The notes: generated from the letters alone by a model not told the origin. Numbered from the stretch's first letter, positions 8,743 through 18,836 are shown. The stretch: DNA of 64,000 bases from Kitasatospora sp. NBC_01246 (GCF_036226505.1 NZ_CP108484.1:3286001-3350000), one strand, 5' to 3'. Program-made: numbers and translations.

Positions 8743-9846
8743 TCAGGCGCCGGCGGCCGCCTCGCCGGTGAGCCCGTAGGCCCGGGCGATCAGCCCGTAC
8801 GAGCGGTGCCTGGCCTCGTGGCCGTGGATGTGCGAGGTGACCATCAGCTCGTCCACCCCCGTCCGCTTGCGCAGCGACTCCAGCCCGTCGGCGACCTCGC
8901 CGGGCGAGCCGAGGACGACGTTGCCCAGCCAGTCGTCCACGAAGTCGGCCTCCACCGGGCTGTACGGGTAGCTCTCCGCCTCCTCGGGGGTGGGGATCGG
9001 GCCCGGGTTCCCCCGGCGCAGGCGCAGCATGCCGAGCGCCGAGGAGCGCGCGAGCCTGCGGGCGGCCTCCCGGTCGTCGGCCGCGACCGCGTTCACCCCG
9101 ATCAGCGCGTACGGCTCGGCGAGCACGGCCGAGGGGCGGAACGACGACCGGTAGAGGTCGAGGGCCGGGATGGTGTTGGTGCTGCTGAAGTGGTGGGCGA
9201 AGGCGAACGGCAGACCGAGCCGGCCGGCCAGCTGGGCGCTGAAGCCGGAGGAGCCGAGCAGCCAGATCGGCGGCCGGCCGGCACTCCGGGGAACGGCCGC
9301 GAGCCGGGCGTAGGGGTGGCCGTCCGGGAAGTCGCCGTCCAGGAAGTGGGTCAGCTCGGAGAGCTGCTGGGGGAAGTCGTCGGCCCCCTCGGCGAGGCCG
9401 CGCCGCAGCGCCCGGGCGGTCGCGGGGTCGGTGCCGGGGGCGCGGCCGAGCCCGAGGTCGATCCGGCCGGGGTGCAGCGCCTCCAGGAGGCCGAACTGCT
9501 CCGCGATCCCCAGCGGCGCGTGGTTGGGCAGCATCACGCCCCCGGACCCGAGCCGCAGCGTCGTGGTGTGGGCCCCGAGGTGGGCGAGCAGGACGGCGGG
9601 CGTCGAGCTGGCGACGCCCGGCATGCCGTGGTGCTCGGCGACCCAGAACCGGTGGTAGCCCCACTCCTCGGCGCTGCGGGCCAGGGCCGTGGTCGAGGCC
9701 AGCGCCTCGGCCGGGGTGTAGCCGGCGCCCACGGTGGCCAGGTCCAGGATGGAGAGCGGCGCGGGCGCCGAGCCCCGGGCGGTGCCCCGGATCGCCGCGT
9801 GGCTCCGCGGTCCGGGCCCGCGCTCCTGCTGGTCGTCGGTGGTCAT
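8743..9846 (-). CDS. LLM class flavin-dependent oxidoreductase
   Basis: Luciferase-like TIM-barrel protein of 367 residues. Visible family segments include LSILDLATVGAGYTPAEAL, YHRFWVAEHH, LRLGSGGVMLPNHAPL, IDLGLGRAPGTD and the C-terminal segment VDELMVTSHIHGHEARHRSY. This subfamily is often annotated as MsnO8-type; it uses FMN or F420, and the substrate is unknown. The frame is open 49 codons further upstream, but AGGAGGG lies 9 bp before ATG 9846, which sets the start. Confidence 0.87.
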   Translation of the reverse strand: MTTDDQQERGPGPRSHAAIRGTARGSAPAPLSILDLATVGAGYTPAEALASTTALARSAEEWGYHRFWVAEHHGMPGVASSTPAVLLAHLGAHTTTLRLGSGGVMLPNHAPLGIAEQFGLLEALHPGRIDLGLGRAPGTDPATARALRRGLAEGADDFPQQLSELTHFLDGDFPDGHPYARLAAVPRSAGRPPIWLLGSSGFSAQLAGRLGLPFAFAHHFSSTNTIPALDLYRSSFRPSAVLAEPYALIGVNAVAADDREAARRLARSSALGMLRLRRGNPGPIPTPEEAESYPYSPVEADFVDDWLGNVVLGSPGEVADGLESLRKRTGVDELMVTSHIHGHEARHRSYGLIARAYGLTGEAAAGA

Positions 9847-10041
9847 GCCGTCCGCCCTCCTGGCCGTCCTGCCGGTGTCCGTGTGGCGTCTGGGACGGCC
9901 GCGCACCTCGTCCGCGGCCCCGCCACTGCCAAGGGGGGTCAACCACGCCGCCGGGCCGGGTGTTCCCGCTCCCCGGCTCCACCGTGCGACCACCCGCCTA
10001 CCGACCGTTCGGCTGACTCAGAGCCAGCGCGCGAACACGTG

Positions 10042-10230
10042 TGGCGACTTCACGCCAGCGCGGGAAGTCGCCAGCCGCAGGGCTCGCGACGGGCGGGCGG
10101 CGTCCGGCAGGCTAGGACGCAGAGCGGATCACCCAACGGGATCCACTCCCACCTGCAAGGTCGTCGGGCTGGACCAGCACCGATCGATCCCCGCGAGCCC
10201 CTGGAACGGCACCCCGCTCCAGGGGCTCGC
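10042..10230 (+). promoter_or_regulatory. Structured leader candidate upstream of dedA-like gene
   Basis: The 496-bp gap 9847-10342 has no convincing gene but holds two strong hairpins. Stem 10042-10051/10064-10073 has 10-bp perfect arms and a 12-nt loop. Stem 10193-10205/10218-10230 has 13-bp perfect arms and a 12-nt loop. GGGCTCGC at 10080-10087 could pair with the 5' arm of the second hairpin, giving a mutually exclusive fold. This resembles an attenuator, but no known RNA family is recognised. Confidence 0.4.
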
Positions 10231-10342
10231 GTCGTGTGAGGCCGAGCACAGCCGGGGTGCTTCATGGCATGAAAAGTCGAGGCGCTAGCGTTGTCCCCTG
10301 CAGCCATCTGCTCCCCCGGGCAGCCTGGAGGGAGTACCTGAC

Positions 10343-10939
10343 TTGGACATCGCGACGGTGATCGGATCCTCATGGATCTGCGCCCTGGCTCTCTGCGCCG
10401 TACTCGGCGACGCCTTTCTCCCCTTCATCCCCAGCGGGACGCTGGTCATCCTGGCCGTGCTCAAGACGGCCCAGATAGACGGCGCTCCGGTGGTACTGGG
10501 ATTCGGGGTGGCGATCGCCTCCTTCCTGGGAGACCTCCTGCTGCTCCGGCTGGCCCGCCGGGGCGCCCCCTCGCTGCAGCGACGGCTCGAACACCGGCCG
10601 CAGCTGGCGGCCAGCGTGGCCCGGGTCCAGCAGGCGCTGGACGGGCGCACCACCGGGGCCGCGGCCGCCATGGTGGTGGTCGCGCGGTTCGTGCCGGCCG
10701 GCCGGACCGTGCTGGACCTGGCCATCGGGCACTCCCCCGCCGAGCCGTACCGCTTCCTGCGCTGGTCGGCCCTGGCCGCCCTGGTCTGGGCCGCCTACAT
10801 CGTCACGCTGGGCTGGCTCAACAGCCACTGGTTCGACACCGCCTGGCTGAGCCTCGCGGTCTCCTGCGCCGCCGCGACCGTGATCAGCACCGCGATCGCC
10901 CGGATCGTGCGGCGCAACCGCCGGCTCGTCGTCACCTGA
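10343..10939 (+). CDS. DedA/SNARE-associated family membrane protein
   Basis: Polytopic membrane protein of 198 residues. DedA-type features include PFIPSGTLVILAV near the N terminus, GVAIASFLGDLLLLRLARRG, and the basic-glycine segment VVVARFVPAGRTVLDLAIGHS, with further helices behind. DedA proteins act in membrane lipid trafficking and envelope homeostasis. The start is TTG 10343, with GGAGGGAG (10327-10334) 8 bp before it. It is monocistronic, behind a long possibly structured leader. Confidence 0.85.
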   Translation: MDIATVIGSSWICALALCAVLGDAFLPFIPSGTLVILAVLKTAQIDGAPVVLGFGVAIASFLGDLLLLRLARRGAPSLQRRLEHRPQLAASVARVQQALDGRTTGAAAAMVVVARFVPAGRTVLDLAIGHSPAEPYRFLRWSALAALVWAAYIVTLGWLNSHWFDTAWLSLAVSCAAATVISTAIARIVRRNRRLVVT

Positions 10940-11359
10940 CGCCGCGCCGGCGTGGGCGCGGAACCGCGTCGAGGGCTCCTACGGCACCGCGGCGTCGTCG
11001 ACGCTGCGGTGCCGCGCCCGTGCGGCCTCCGCCCCAGCAGCTCTCACTCCGGCCTCCGCCCCTGCGGCGTACCGGAGTTCGCGGTTCCGGTCGCGCGGAG
11101 GACCGCTCGCCCGCCCCGCCGGGAGCCGATCGCCCAAGACCGTGCAAAACGTCACAGGACCGCAACAGAAGGCCGGCCGTTGCAGCCGGTCGATGCCGGG
11201 TAGGCGTGTTGACTGTTGTTGGACCTCGGGGCTTCTTCTTCCTTGATGCCTTCCGCGTCCACATGACATGCTAACGGCGTATTACATATCAATTGCCCGA
11301 TATGACCGGTGCGGCCCACTGGCGCCCTTCGACCCGGCCGGCGGCACCCAGGGGAGACC
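10940..11359. other. Intergenic region, no gene seen
   Basis: These 420 bp hold no ORF with convincing codon use. A TTGACT (11209-11214) and a local AT-rich stretch (about 11278-11302) suggest the promoter region of the following lipoprotein gene. No terminator or repeat was recognised. Confidence 0.4.
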
Positions 11360-12643
11360 ATGACCAGCATCTCGCGCAGGACCGTGCTCAGCGCCACCGC
11401 CGCGACCGTCGCGCTCGGGGCGGCGGCGGCGTGTTCCAGCAGCGGATCGGGTTCAGGATCGAGTTCCTCCGCCCCCGGCGGCGCCGGCACCGGCACCGGC
11501 ACCGGCGGGCCGGCGGTGACCGGTACGCCGACCAAGGGGGGCGCCAAGGGCACGCCGATCGGGGACGGCTCCACGTCCGACACCGGCCCCCAGCCGAACC
11601 AGCCCAAGCCGGAGAAGCTCAAGCCCGGTGAGCGGCCGCCGCAGTTCGTGGTCTTCTCCTGGGACGGCGCCGGCGGCACCGACGACAACCAGTTCCCCCG
11701 CTTCCTCAAGCTGGCCGAGGAACACAAGGCCGCCATGACCTTCTTCCTCTCCGGGATCTACACCCTCCCCAAGGGCAAGGCCGATCTGTACCACCCGCCG
11801 AAGCACTCGGTCGGCGCGTCCGACATCCCGTACCTCTCGGACGGCGCGGTGAAGAGCACGATCAAGCTGATCAGCCAGGCCTGGCTGGCCGGCCACGAGA
11901 TCGGCACCCACTTCAACGGGCACTTCTGCTCGACCCGTTCGGACGGCAACGGCGTCAACAAGTGGACGCCCGAGGACTGGCAGAGCGAGATCGACCAGGC
12001 GGTCTCCTTCGTGACCCAGTGGCGCACCAACACCGGCTTCACCGACGTCGACCCGCTCCCCTTCGACTACAAGAAGGAGCTCATCGGCGGGCGGACCCCG
12101 TGCCTGGAGGGGCAGAAGGCCCTGCTGCCGACCGCGGCCGCCCTCGGGTGGAAGTACGACGCCAGCTCCTCCGGCGGCCTCCAGATATGGCCGCAGAAGG
12201 TGCAGGACGGCAAGGTCTGGGACTTCCCGCTGCAGAGCATCCCGTTCCCCGGGCACTCGTTCCAGGTGCTCTCGATGGACTACAACATCCTCGCCAACCA
12301 GTCGGCCGGCAGCACCAAGGGCGACCCGGCGAAGTACGACGACTGGCGCTCCCAGGCCCGGGACTCCTACCTGGCCGGGTTCGACCGGGCCTACAACGGC
12401 AACCGTGCGCCCTTCTTCATCGGCAACCACTTCGAGCAGTGGAACGGCGGGATCTACATGGACGCCGTCGAGGAGACGCTCAAGACCATCGCCGGCAAGC
12501 CGGAGGTCCGGCTGGTCTCCTTCCGGCAGCTGGTCGAATGGCTGGAGGTCCAGGACCAGTCCACCATCCGCAAGCTGCGTTCGCTGAACGTCGGGCAGGC
12601 CCCGGCCGGCGGGTGGGGGACCTTCCTCGGCGCCGCCGGGTGA
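11360..12643 (+). CDS. Tat-exported lipoprotein with polysaccharide deacetylase-like domain
   Basis: Protein of 427 residues. The N terminus has a Tat-like motif SRRTVLS and a lipobox ending AAAAC, so it is probably a surface lipoprotein. A Gly/Ser/Thr-rich linker leads to a NodB-like catalytic region: FVVFSWDGAGG replaces the usual TFDDG strand, and HEIGTHFNGH gives the metal-binding HxxxH. The likely substrate is an acetylated cell-surface polysaccharide, which is inferred only. ATG 11360 is chosen because GGGGAG lies 3-8 bp upstream; the frame is open 17 codons earlier. Confidence 0.82.
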   Translation: MTSISRRTVLSATAATVALGAAAACSSSGSGSGSSSSAPGGAGTGTGTGGPAVTGTPTKGGAKGTPIGDGSTSDTGPQPNQPKPEKLKPGERPPQFVVFSWDGAGGTDDNQFPRFLKLAEEHKAAMTFFLSGIYTLPKGKADLYHPPKHSVGASDIPYLSDGAVKSTIKLISQAWLAGHEIGTHFNGHFCSTRSDGNGVNKWTPEDWQSEIDQAVSFVTQWRTNTGFTDVDPLPFDYKKELIGGRTPCLEGQKALLPTAAALGWKYDASSSGGLQIWPQKVQDGKVWDFPLQSIPFPGHSFQVLSMDYNILANQSAGSTKGDPAKYDDWRSQARDSYLAGFDRAYNGNRAPFFIGNHFEQWNGGIYMDAVEETLKTIAGKPEVRLVSFRQLVEWLEVQDQSTIRKLRSLNVGQAPAGGWGTFLGAAG

Positions 12644-12843
12644 CCGACTCCTGAGGCGCGGCGGGCGGGCACCCGGGGCGCGGGCGCGGTACGCGGACGC
12701 CCGGGGCGCGGGCGTGCCGGGTGTGGGCGCCGGCCATGTGTGCGCGCACCGGCGTGGGGCCGGGCGACATGGTCGCCGTGCCCCGCGCTCGGGGACGGTG
12801 GTGGGGCGTTCCTCCGCCCCCTCCCCCCTCACGAGGTGACCCT

Positions 12844-13605
12844 GTGGACAAGGTCCTGGACTCCGCCGCCGAAGCGGTCGGGGACATCCCCGACGGAGCG
12901 GTGCTGGCCGTCGGCGGCTTCGGCCTCTGCGGCATTCCCAGCACCCTGATCGGCGCCCTGGCCGCCACCCGCGCCACCGGCCTGCACGTCGTCTCCAACA
13001 ACTGCGGGGTGGACGACTGGGGGCTCGGCCTGCTGCTGCGGGCCGGCCGGATCGCCCGGATGACCTCCTCCTACGTCGGGGAGAACAAGGAGTTCGCCCG
13101 GCAGTACCTCTCCGGCGAGCTGGAGGTGGAGCTGACCCCGCAGGGCACCCTCGCCGAACGGCTGCGCGCCGGGGGCGCGGGCATCCCCGCGTTCTTCACC
13201 CCGGCCGGGGTCGGCACCCAGGTCGAGGAGGGCGGGCTGCCCTGGCGCTACGGCGCGGACGGTTCGGTGGCGCTGGCCTCGCCACCGAAGGAGGTCAGGG
13301 AGTTCGGCGGGCGCCGCTACCTGCTGGAGGAGGCCGTCACCGCCGACTTCGCGCTGGTCCGCGCCGAGGTCGCGGACCGGCACGGCAACTGCGTGTTCCA
13401 CGCCGCCGCCCGCAACTTCAACCCGCTCTGCGCCACGGCCGGCCGGACCACGCTGGTCGAGGCCGACCGGATCGTCGCACCGGGCGTGCTGGAGCCGGAC
13501 GCCGTCCACCTGCCCGGGGTGTACGTCGACCGCCTGGTCCTCGCCGATCCCGCCGACCGCCGCGTCGAGCGCCGCACCGTCCGCACCGCGCTCCAGGAGG
13601 CCTGA
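12844..13605 (+). CDS. scoA: 3-oxoacid CoA-transferase subunit A
   Basis: Alpha subunit (253 residues) of the succinyl-CoA:3-ketoacid CoA-transferase family, which moves CoA between acyl-CoA and a 3-oxoacid. [13 protein letters not shown] is the family N-terminal glycine-rich box. Also visible are [25 protein letters not shown] and [18 protein letters not shown] 12844 is preceded by GAGGTGA, and upstream in-frame sequence looks non-coding. Subunit B begins 4 bp after the stop, so the two are translationally coupled. Confidence 0.92.
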   Translation: MDKVLDSAAEAVGDIPDGAVLAVGGFGLCGIPSTLIGALAATRATGLHVVSNNCGVDDWGLGLLLRAGRIARMTSSYVGENKEFARQYLSGELEVELTPQGTLAERLRAGGAGIPAFFTPAGVGTQVEEGGLPWRYGADGSVALASPPKEVREFGGRRYLLEEAVTADFALVRAEVADRHGNCVFHAAARNFNPLCATAGRTTLVEADRIVAPGVLEPDAVHLPGVYVDRLVLADPADRRVERRTVRTALQEA

Positions 13606-13609
13606 GCCG

Positions 13610-14359
13610 ATGACCGCCGAGACCTTCGCCGCCGCCCCGCGGTCCGTCGCCGCCCCGGGCCGGGCGCCCGAATCCCGGAACGCCCCGGACGCCCGGAGCG
13701 CTTCCGACGCGGACGCCCGGAGCGCTGCCAAGGCCCGGAACGCGCTCGCCGCGCGGGCCGCGCGGGAGCTCCGGGACGGCCAGTACGTGAACCTGGGGAT
13801 CGGCCTGCCGACCCTGGTCCCCGGTCACCTCCCGCCGGGCGTGCGGGTGGTGCTGCATTCGGAGAACGGCGTCCTCGGCGTCGGCCCGTACCCCCTGGAG
13901 GGCACCGAGGACCCCGATCTGATCAACGCGGGCAAGGAGACCGTGACCGTCACCCCCGGCGCCTCGTACTTCGATTCGGCGTTCTCCTTCGGCATGGTCC
14001 GGTCCGGTCGGATCGACGTCTCGGTGCTCGGCGCGATGCAGGTCTCGGCCGCCGGCGATCTCGCCAACTGGATGATCCCGGGCAAGACGGTCAAGGGCAT
14101 GGGCGGGGCGATGGATCTCGTGCACGGCGCCCGCCGGCTGATCGTGGTCATGGAGCACACCGCCCGGGACGGTTCGCCGAAGATCGTCGAGGAGCTCTCG
14201 CTCCCGGCCACCGGGCGGGGTGTCGTCGACCGGATCGTCACCGACCTGGCCGTCGTCGACGTCACGCCCGGCGGGCTGCGCCTGGTCGAGACGGCGCCGG
14301 GCGTCTCGTTCGACGAGGTCCGCGCCGCGACCGGCACGGCCCTGCTGCCGCCGTCCTGA
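13610..14359 (+). CDS. scoB: 3-oxoacid CoA-transferase subunit B
   Basis: Beta subunit of 249 residues. The catalytic glutamate lies in [31 protein letters not shown] and [19 protein letters not shown] are family segments. AGGAGG lies 9 bp before ATG 13610. Oddity: the first 45 residues or so are a low-complexity extension with repeated Ala/Arg/Ser/Asp units (nucleotides about 13655-13750) before the normal domain start at [14 protein letters not shown]. It forms a two-gene operon with the A subunit. Confidence 0.92.
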   Translation: MTAETFAAAPRSVAAPGRAPESRNAPDARSASDADARSAAKARNALAARAARELRDGQYVNLGIGLPTLVPGHLPPGVRVVLHSENGVLGVGPYPLEGTEDPDLINAGKETVTVTPGASYFDSAFSFGMVRSGRIDVSVLGAMQVSAAGDLANWMIPGKTVKGMGGAMDLVHGARRLIVVMEHTARDGSPKIVEELSLPATGRGVVDRIVTDLAVVDVTPGGLRLVETAPGVSFDEVRAATGTALLPPS

Positions 14360-14865
14360 CCGAGGGACCCGCGCGGAGGCCGGATCACCCGTACGGCGGT
14401 CCGGCCTTCGCTCGTCCGTCCGACCGGCCCGCGTACGCGGGGCAGGAATCATCCCCTCGTCACACCAACTCGGGCCGCATGGCCGGGAATCGTCATATCC
14501 TCACCCCCGCGCGATGATCGTTTCCAGGACTGGTTGCGATCACGTCAACCCTCCGGGAGAGTTGGGGCAGCCAGAAGGTCCCGCGCACCCGGAAGGGAGT
14601 CCGGAGAGCGCGCCGGGACCCCGCCTTCGAAGTGGCCGGACGACCGCGCGCGATGATCGGTCGTACACGTTTCACCGATGCCGCCCGGGAGCCGCCCGGC
14701 GACACCGCAGTCGCCCGGGCGGCGCCCCGCTTCGAAGGCCAGGCTCCGGGGGGAGCGGCCTTCCAGGACGCCCAGGCACAGCCACTGGGCATCGGACCGC
14801 ACACCTCCGGTCGGAGCACGCACGATCGAGCCGGCCCGAGCGGCCGGCCTTGGGGGGAGCCACAG
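14360..14865. other. Upstream region of cslA; no separate gene seen
   Basis: These 506 bp separate scoB from the chosen cslA start. The cslA frame is open from 14632, but composition and a strong ribosome binding site at 14852-14859 favour a long untranslated leader. TTCGAAG-centred palindromic patches occur near 14627 and 14733. No riboswitch family was recognised. Confidence 0.35.
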
Positions 14866-16764
14866 TTGGTCAAGCAGTTCTCGCGGCGCCCGCGCGAAGA
14901 GAGCGCGCCCGGTGCTCCCCTGGCCGTCCCCGAAGCCCCGTACGACTACGCCCACTTCAGCCGACTCGCCGGCCCGGCCACCACCCCGGGCGGCGGCGAC
15001 ACCCCCGGCCCCTACCGCGTCCGCTACCAGAGCCTGCTGCGCCGGGAGCCGCACCGGATCCGGGCCGCGCTGCTCCTGCTGGCCGCCCCGGCGGTCGAGT
15101 CGGTGCTGCTGGTCTGGCTGCTGCTCCCCGGCCACTGGCCGGTCCGGCCGGGCGAGACGCACGCCTGGCTGCTGATCGCCGACAAGGCGATGGTCACGAT
15201 CATCGCGGTCGTCGAGCTGTTCCGCCTGGTCAACGTCGTCTCCAACACCCACGCCACGCTGGTCGCCCGCGACCCCGTGCCGGTCACGCCCGAACCGGGC
15301 ACCCGGGTCGCGTTCCTCACCACCTGCGTACCGGGCAAGGAGCCGCCGGAGCTGGTGCGCACCACACTGGTCGCCGCGCTCGCCGTCCGGCACCACGGAC
15401 CGTACGACGTCTGGCTGCTCGACGAGGGGAACGATCCCGCGATGCGCGCGCTCTGCGCCCACCTGGGCGTGCGGCACTTCAGCCGGCGCGGCATCGGGCC
15501 GTGGAACCGGCCCGAGGGGCGGTTCCGCGCCGGGAGCAAGCACGGCAACTACAACAGCTGGCTCCAGGCCCACGGCGCCGCCTACGACTTCTGGCTCTCG
15601 GTGGACACCGACCACGTCCCGCTCCCCGAGTTCGGCGAGCGGATGCTGGGGTACTTCCGGGACGAGGACGTGGCGTTCGTGGTCGGCCCGCAGGTGTACG
15701 GGAACTACCGCAGCTCGGGTTCGGCGGTCACCCGGTTCTCCGAGAGCCAGCAGTTCCTGTTCCACGCGCTGATCCAGCGGGCGGGCAACCGTTACGGCGC
15801 GCCGATGTTCGTCGGCACCAACAACGCGGTGCGGATCGGCGCGCTGCGGTCGATCGGCGGGCTGTCCGACTCGATCACCGAGGACATGGCGACCGGGCTG
15901 GAGTTCCACCGCCGCCGCAACCCGGCCACCGGGGCGCGCTGGCGGTCGGTCTACACCCCGGACGTCCTGGCGGTCGGCGAGGGCCCCTCCTCCTGGACGG
16001 ACTTCTTCTCCCAGCAGCTCCGCTGGAGCCGGGGCACCTACGAAACGCTCCTGACCCAGTACTGGCGGGCCGCCTGGCGGCTGTCGCCCGGCCGGCTGCT
16101 CAACTACACGCTGATGGTCTGCTTCTACCCGATGGCGGCGCTGACCTGGCTGCTCGGCGGGGTGTCGAGCGTGCTCTACCTGGGCTTCGGGGCCTCGGGG
16201 GTCCACGTCTCCTCGGAGATCTGGATGATGCTCTACAGCGACGCGGCCGCCCTCCAGGTGCTGCTCTACACCTGGAACCGCAAGCACAACGTCAGCCCGC
16301 ACGAGCCGGCCGGGTCGTCCGGGGTGGCGGGCATGGTGATGTCGGCGCTGTGCGGGCCGATCTACGCGGCCTCGCTCCTCCAGGCCCTGCTCCGCCGGCG
16401 CAGCCGGTTCGTGGTGACACCGAAGGGCCACTCGGCCAGCCCCGACCGGGTGGCGACGTTCCGCGTCCACCTGTTCTGGGCGCTGGTGTTCGGCGGGGCG
16501 GTCACGGCCTCGTTCTTCACCGGCCACGACCACCTCGCCATGCGCACCTGGGCCTGCCTGGCGCTGCTGCTGAGCCTGCTGCCGATGCTCGTGCTGGCCG
16601 CCGACGCGGTCCGCCGCGGGCGGACCCGGCCGACCTCCACGCTCACGGTCACCGGCGCCGCCGCCCCGAGGGTCCCGCGGCAGCCCCGGGCCGGGGAGCG
16701 TGCCGGGGCCGCCCCCGGCACGCAGAGCACCGAGGCCACGGCACCCGCCGCCACCGGCCGCTGA
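14866..16764 (+). CDS. cslA: Cellulose synthase-like glycosyltransferase CslA
   Basis: Membrane family 2 glycosyltransferase, about 632 residues, making a beta-glucan at hyphal tips. The cytosolic GT2 domain sits between N-terminal and C-terminal membrane helices. It has VDTDHVP (DxD), ITEDMATGLEFHRR (TED) and QQLRWSRG (QxxRW). TTG 14866 has GGGGGGAG 6 bp upstream; a longer reading from 14632 cannot be excluded. The next gene is the copper radical oxidase glxA, 83 bp downstream. This cslA-glxA pair is known in Streptomyces to act together in tip glycan deposition and development, and CslA is reported there to work with the polar protein DivIVA. Confidence 0.92.
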   Translation: MVKQFSRRPREESAPGAPLAVPEAPYDYAHFSRLAGPATTPGGGDTPGPYRVRYQSLLRREPHRIRAALLLLAAPAVESVLLVWLLLPGHWPVRPGETHAWLLIADKAMVTIIAVVELFRLVNVVSNTHATLVARDPVPVTPEPGTRVAFLTTCVPGKEPPELVRTTLVAALAVRHHGPYDVWLLDEGNDPAMRALCAHLGVRHFSRRGIGPWNRPEGRFRAGSKHGNYNSWLQAHGAAYDFWLSVDTDHVPLPEFGERMLGYFRDEDVAFVVGPQVYGNYRSSGSAVTRFSESQQFLFHALIQRAGNRYGAPMFVGTNNAVRIGALRSIGGLSDSITEDMATGLEFHRRRNPATGARWRSVYTPDVLAVGEGPSSWTDFFSQQLRWSRGTYETLLTQYWRAAWRLSPGRLLNYTLMVCFYPMAALTWLLGGVSSVLYLGFGASGVHVSSEIWMMLYSDAAALQVLLYTWNRKHNVSPHEPAGSSGVAGMVMSALCGPIYAASLLQALLRRRSRFVVTPKGHSASPDRVATFRVHLFWALVFGGAVTASFFTGHDHLAMRTWACLALLLSLLPMLVLAADAVRRGRTRPTSTLTVTGAAAPRVPRQPRAGERAGAAPGTQSTEATAPAATGR

Positions 16765-16847
16765 CCCCCGGCCGCTCAGCCCCGGCCCGTCGAACCAGCC
16801 CGTCGAACCAGCCCGTCGTCGCGCCGCAGTAGGAGGGACCACCCACC

Positions 16848-18779
16848 GTGAGGATCCGCAACGCCGGCCGGACCAGGCGCTTCGCCCTCGGCAGCACGGT
16901 CGCCCTGACCGTGGCCGGGATGAACGCGCCGGCCGTCCTCGGCTTCGCCCACGAGCAGTACCACCAGTACGTGATCAACCGCCCGGCCTACAAGGCCGAG
17001 TACGGCCACTGGCAGACCGTCGTCCTCCCGGCCGAGTTCCGGATCAACGCCGTCCACGCCAGCCTGCTGCGCACCGGCAAGGTGCTGATCATCGCCGGCT
17101 CCGGGAACAGCCGGCGCAGCTTCGACGCGGGCTCCTTCAAGAGCCTGCTCTGGGACCCCGCCGCCAACACCTACCGGCGGATCCCGACCCCGGCGGACAT
17201 GTTCTGCGGCGGCCACACCGCGCTGCCCGACGGCCGGCTGCTGGTGGCCGGCGGCACCCTGCGCTACGAGGCGCTGGACGGCGCCGTGAAGAAGGCGGCC
17301 GGCACCATGCGGGTGCGCAACGAGAACCCGGACGCGGCCCGCACCTTCCCCAAGGGCACGGTGTTCACCGGTCCCGGCGGCCACACCTACCTGTCCACCG
17401 CCGAGGTGACCGTCCCGGCCGCGACGAAGACCGGCGCCGGCGACCGGACGGTGGTGAAGGCCGGCGAGCAGCACGTGTTCGTGGAGGCGGTGGCGGCGGG
17501 CACCGGGTCCGTCGAGGACTCCCCCGCCCAGTACGCGATCAAGGGCCTGGACGGCGCCGACGCCCGCAACCTCTACGGCATGGCCGACCGGCTGACGCTG
17601 GAGAAGCAGGACTTCCAGGGCATCCGCTCCGCCTTCGAGTTCAACCCGGACACCGAGCTGTACGAGCAGGTCACCGACATGGCGTACGCCCGCTGGTACC
17701 CGACGCTCACCGGGCTGGGCGACGGGCGGGTGGTCACCGTCTCCGGGCTGGACGACACCGGGCAGATCCTCGGCGGCAACGACAACGAGATCTACGACCC
17801 GGCCCGCAAGACCTGGTCGAAGGCGCCCGACCGCTACTTCCCGACCTACCCGTCGATCTTCCTGACCGCCTCCGGCAAGCTCTTCTACTCCGGCTCCAAC
17901 GCGGGCTACGGCCCGGCGGACCAGGGCCGCGACCCGGGGCTCTGGGACCTGCGGGACAACAGCTTCCAGCCCGTCCCGGGGCTGCGCGACCCCGCGCTCA
18001 CCGAGACCTCGTCCTCCGTCCTGCTGCCGCCCGCCCAGGCGCAGAAGGTGATGGTGCTCGGCGGCGGGGGCGTCGGCGAGTCACCGCTCTCCACCGCGCG
18101 CACCGACATCGCCGACCTCTCCGCCCCGAAGCCCGCCTTCACCCCCGGGCCGGACCTGCCCGCCGGCGGCACCCGCTACCTCAACAGCGTGATCCTGCCG
18201 AACGACACCGTGTTCACCACCGGCGGCTCCCGCGACTACCGCGGCAAGCACCGCAGCGACCTGCTCAAGTCGCAGGTCTACCACCCGGACACCAACACCT
18301 TCAGCGCCGCGGCCGAGCCGACCGTCGGACGCGACTACCACTCGGAGGCGCTGCTGCTGCCCGACGGCCGGGTGGTGGTCCTCGGCTCCGACCCGCTCTT
18401 CGCGGACAGGGCCGACACCGAACCGGGCACCTTCGAGCAGCGGATCGAGATCTACACCCCGCCGTACCTGTTCCACGGCGCGCGGCCGCGGGTGACCGAC
18501 GCCCCGGCCGGCGCGAAGCTCGGCACCACGCTCACGGTGGGCACCCCGGACCCGGCGGGCATCGCCACCGCCAAGCTGGTCCGGCCGAGTTCGGTCACCC
18601 ACGCCACCGACGTGGAGCAGCGCTCGGTGGCCCTGGACGTCGGCACGCGCTCGGCCGGCGGGGTCGCCCTCACCCTGCCCGGCAACCCCGATCTGCTGCC
18701 GCCCGGCTGGTACATGCTGTTCGTGACGGACCGGGCCGGCACCCCCTCGGTCGCGCGCTGGATCCAGGTGACCGCCTGA
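16848..18779 (+). CDS. glxA: GlxA, secreted mononuclear copper radical oxidase
   Basis: Galactose/glyoxal oxidase-like protein of 643 residues with an N-terminal membrane or signal segment. A seven-bladed Kelch-like propeller and a C-terminal Ig-like domain (DUF1929) follow. Candidate active-site residues are the Cys in FCGG (about 120) and the Tyr in RWYPTL (about 283) for the thioether cofactor, the Tyr-His pair in GRDYHSEALLL (about 497), and the His in SVTHATD (about 585). Together they match the Cu site of the family. GTG 16848 has AGGAGGGA 9 bp upstream. It is co-transcribed with cslA and probably oxidises the glycan made by CslA. Confidence 0.93.
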   Translation: MRIRNAGRTRRFALGSTVALTVAGMNAPAVLGFAHEQYHQYVINRPAYKAEYGHWQTVVLPAEFRINAVHASLLRTGKVLIIAGSGNSRRSFDAGSFKSLLWDPAANTYRRIPTPADMFCGGHTALPDGRLLVAGGTLRYEALDGAVKKAAGTMRVRNENPDAARTFPKGTVFTGPGGHTYLSTAEVTVPAATKTGAGDRTVVKAGEQHVFVEAVAAGTGSVEDSPAQYAIKGLDGADARNLYGMADRLTLEKQDFQGIRSAFEFNPDTELYEQVTDMAYARWYPTLTGLGDGRVVTVSGLDDTGQILGGNDNEIYDPARKTWSKAPDRYFPTYPSIFLTASGKLFYSGSNAGYGPADQGRDPGLWDLRDNSFQPVPGLRDPALTETSSSVLLPPAQAQKVMVLGGGGVGESPLSTARTDIADLSAPKPAFTPGPDLPAGGTRYLNSVILPNDTVFTTGGSRDYRGKHRSDLLKSQVYHPDTNTFSAAAEPTVGRDYHSEALLLPDGRVVVLGSDPLFADRADTEPGTFEQRIEIYTPPYLFHGARPRVTDAPAGAKLGTTLTVGTPDPAGIATAKLVRPSSVTHATDVEQRSVALDVGTRSAGGVALTLPGNPDLLPPGWYMLFVTDRAGTPSVARWIQVTA

Positions 18780-18836
18780 TCCCAGGGCGCCCCGAACGGC
18801 CGTCGCGCCCGAACACCCGGCGTTCGGCACGCCCGG

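Noticed and set aside
14632-14865. c-di-AMP or c-di-GMP riboswitch before cslA
   Set aside because: No conserved riboswitch core could be recognised by eye; the region is only noted as a long leader.
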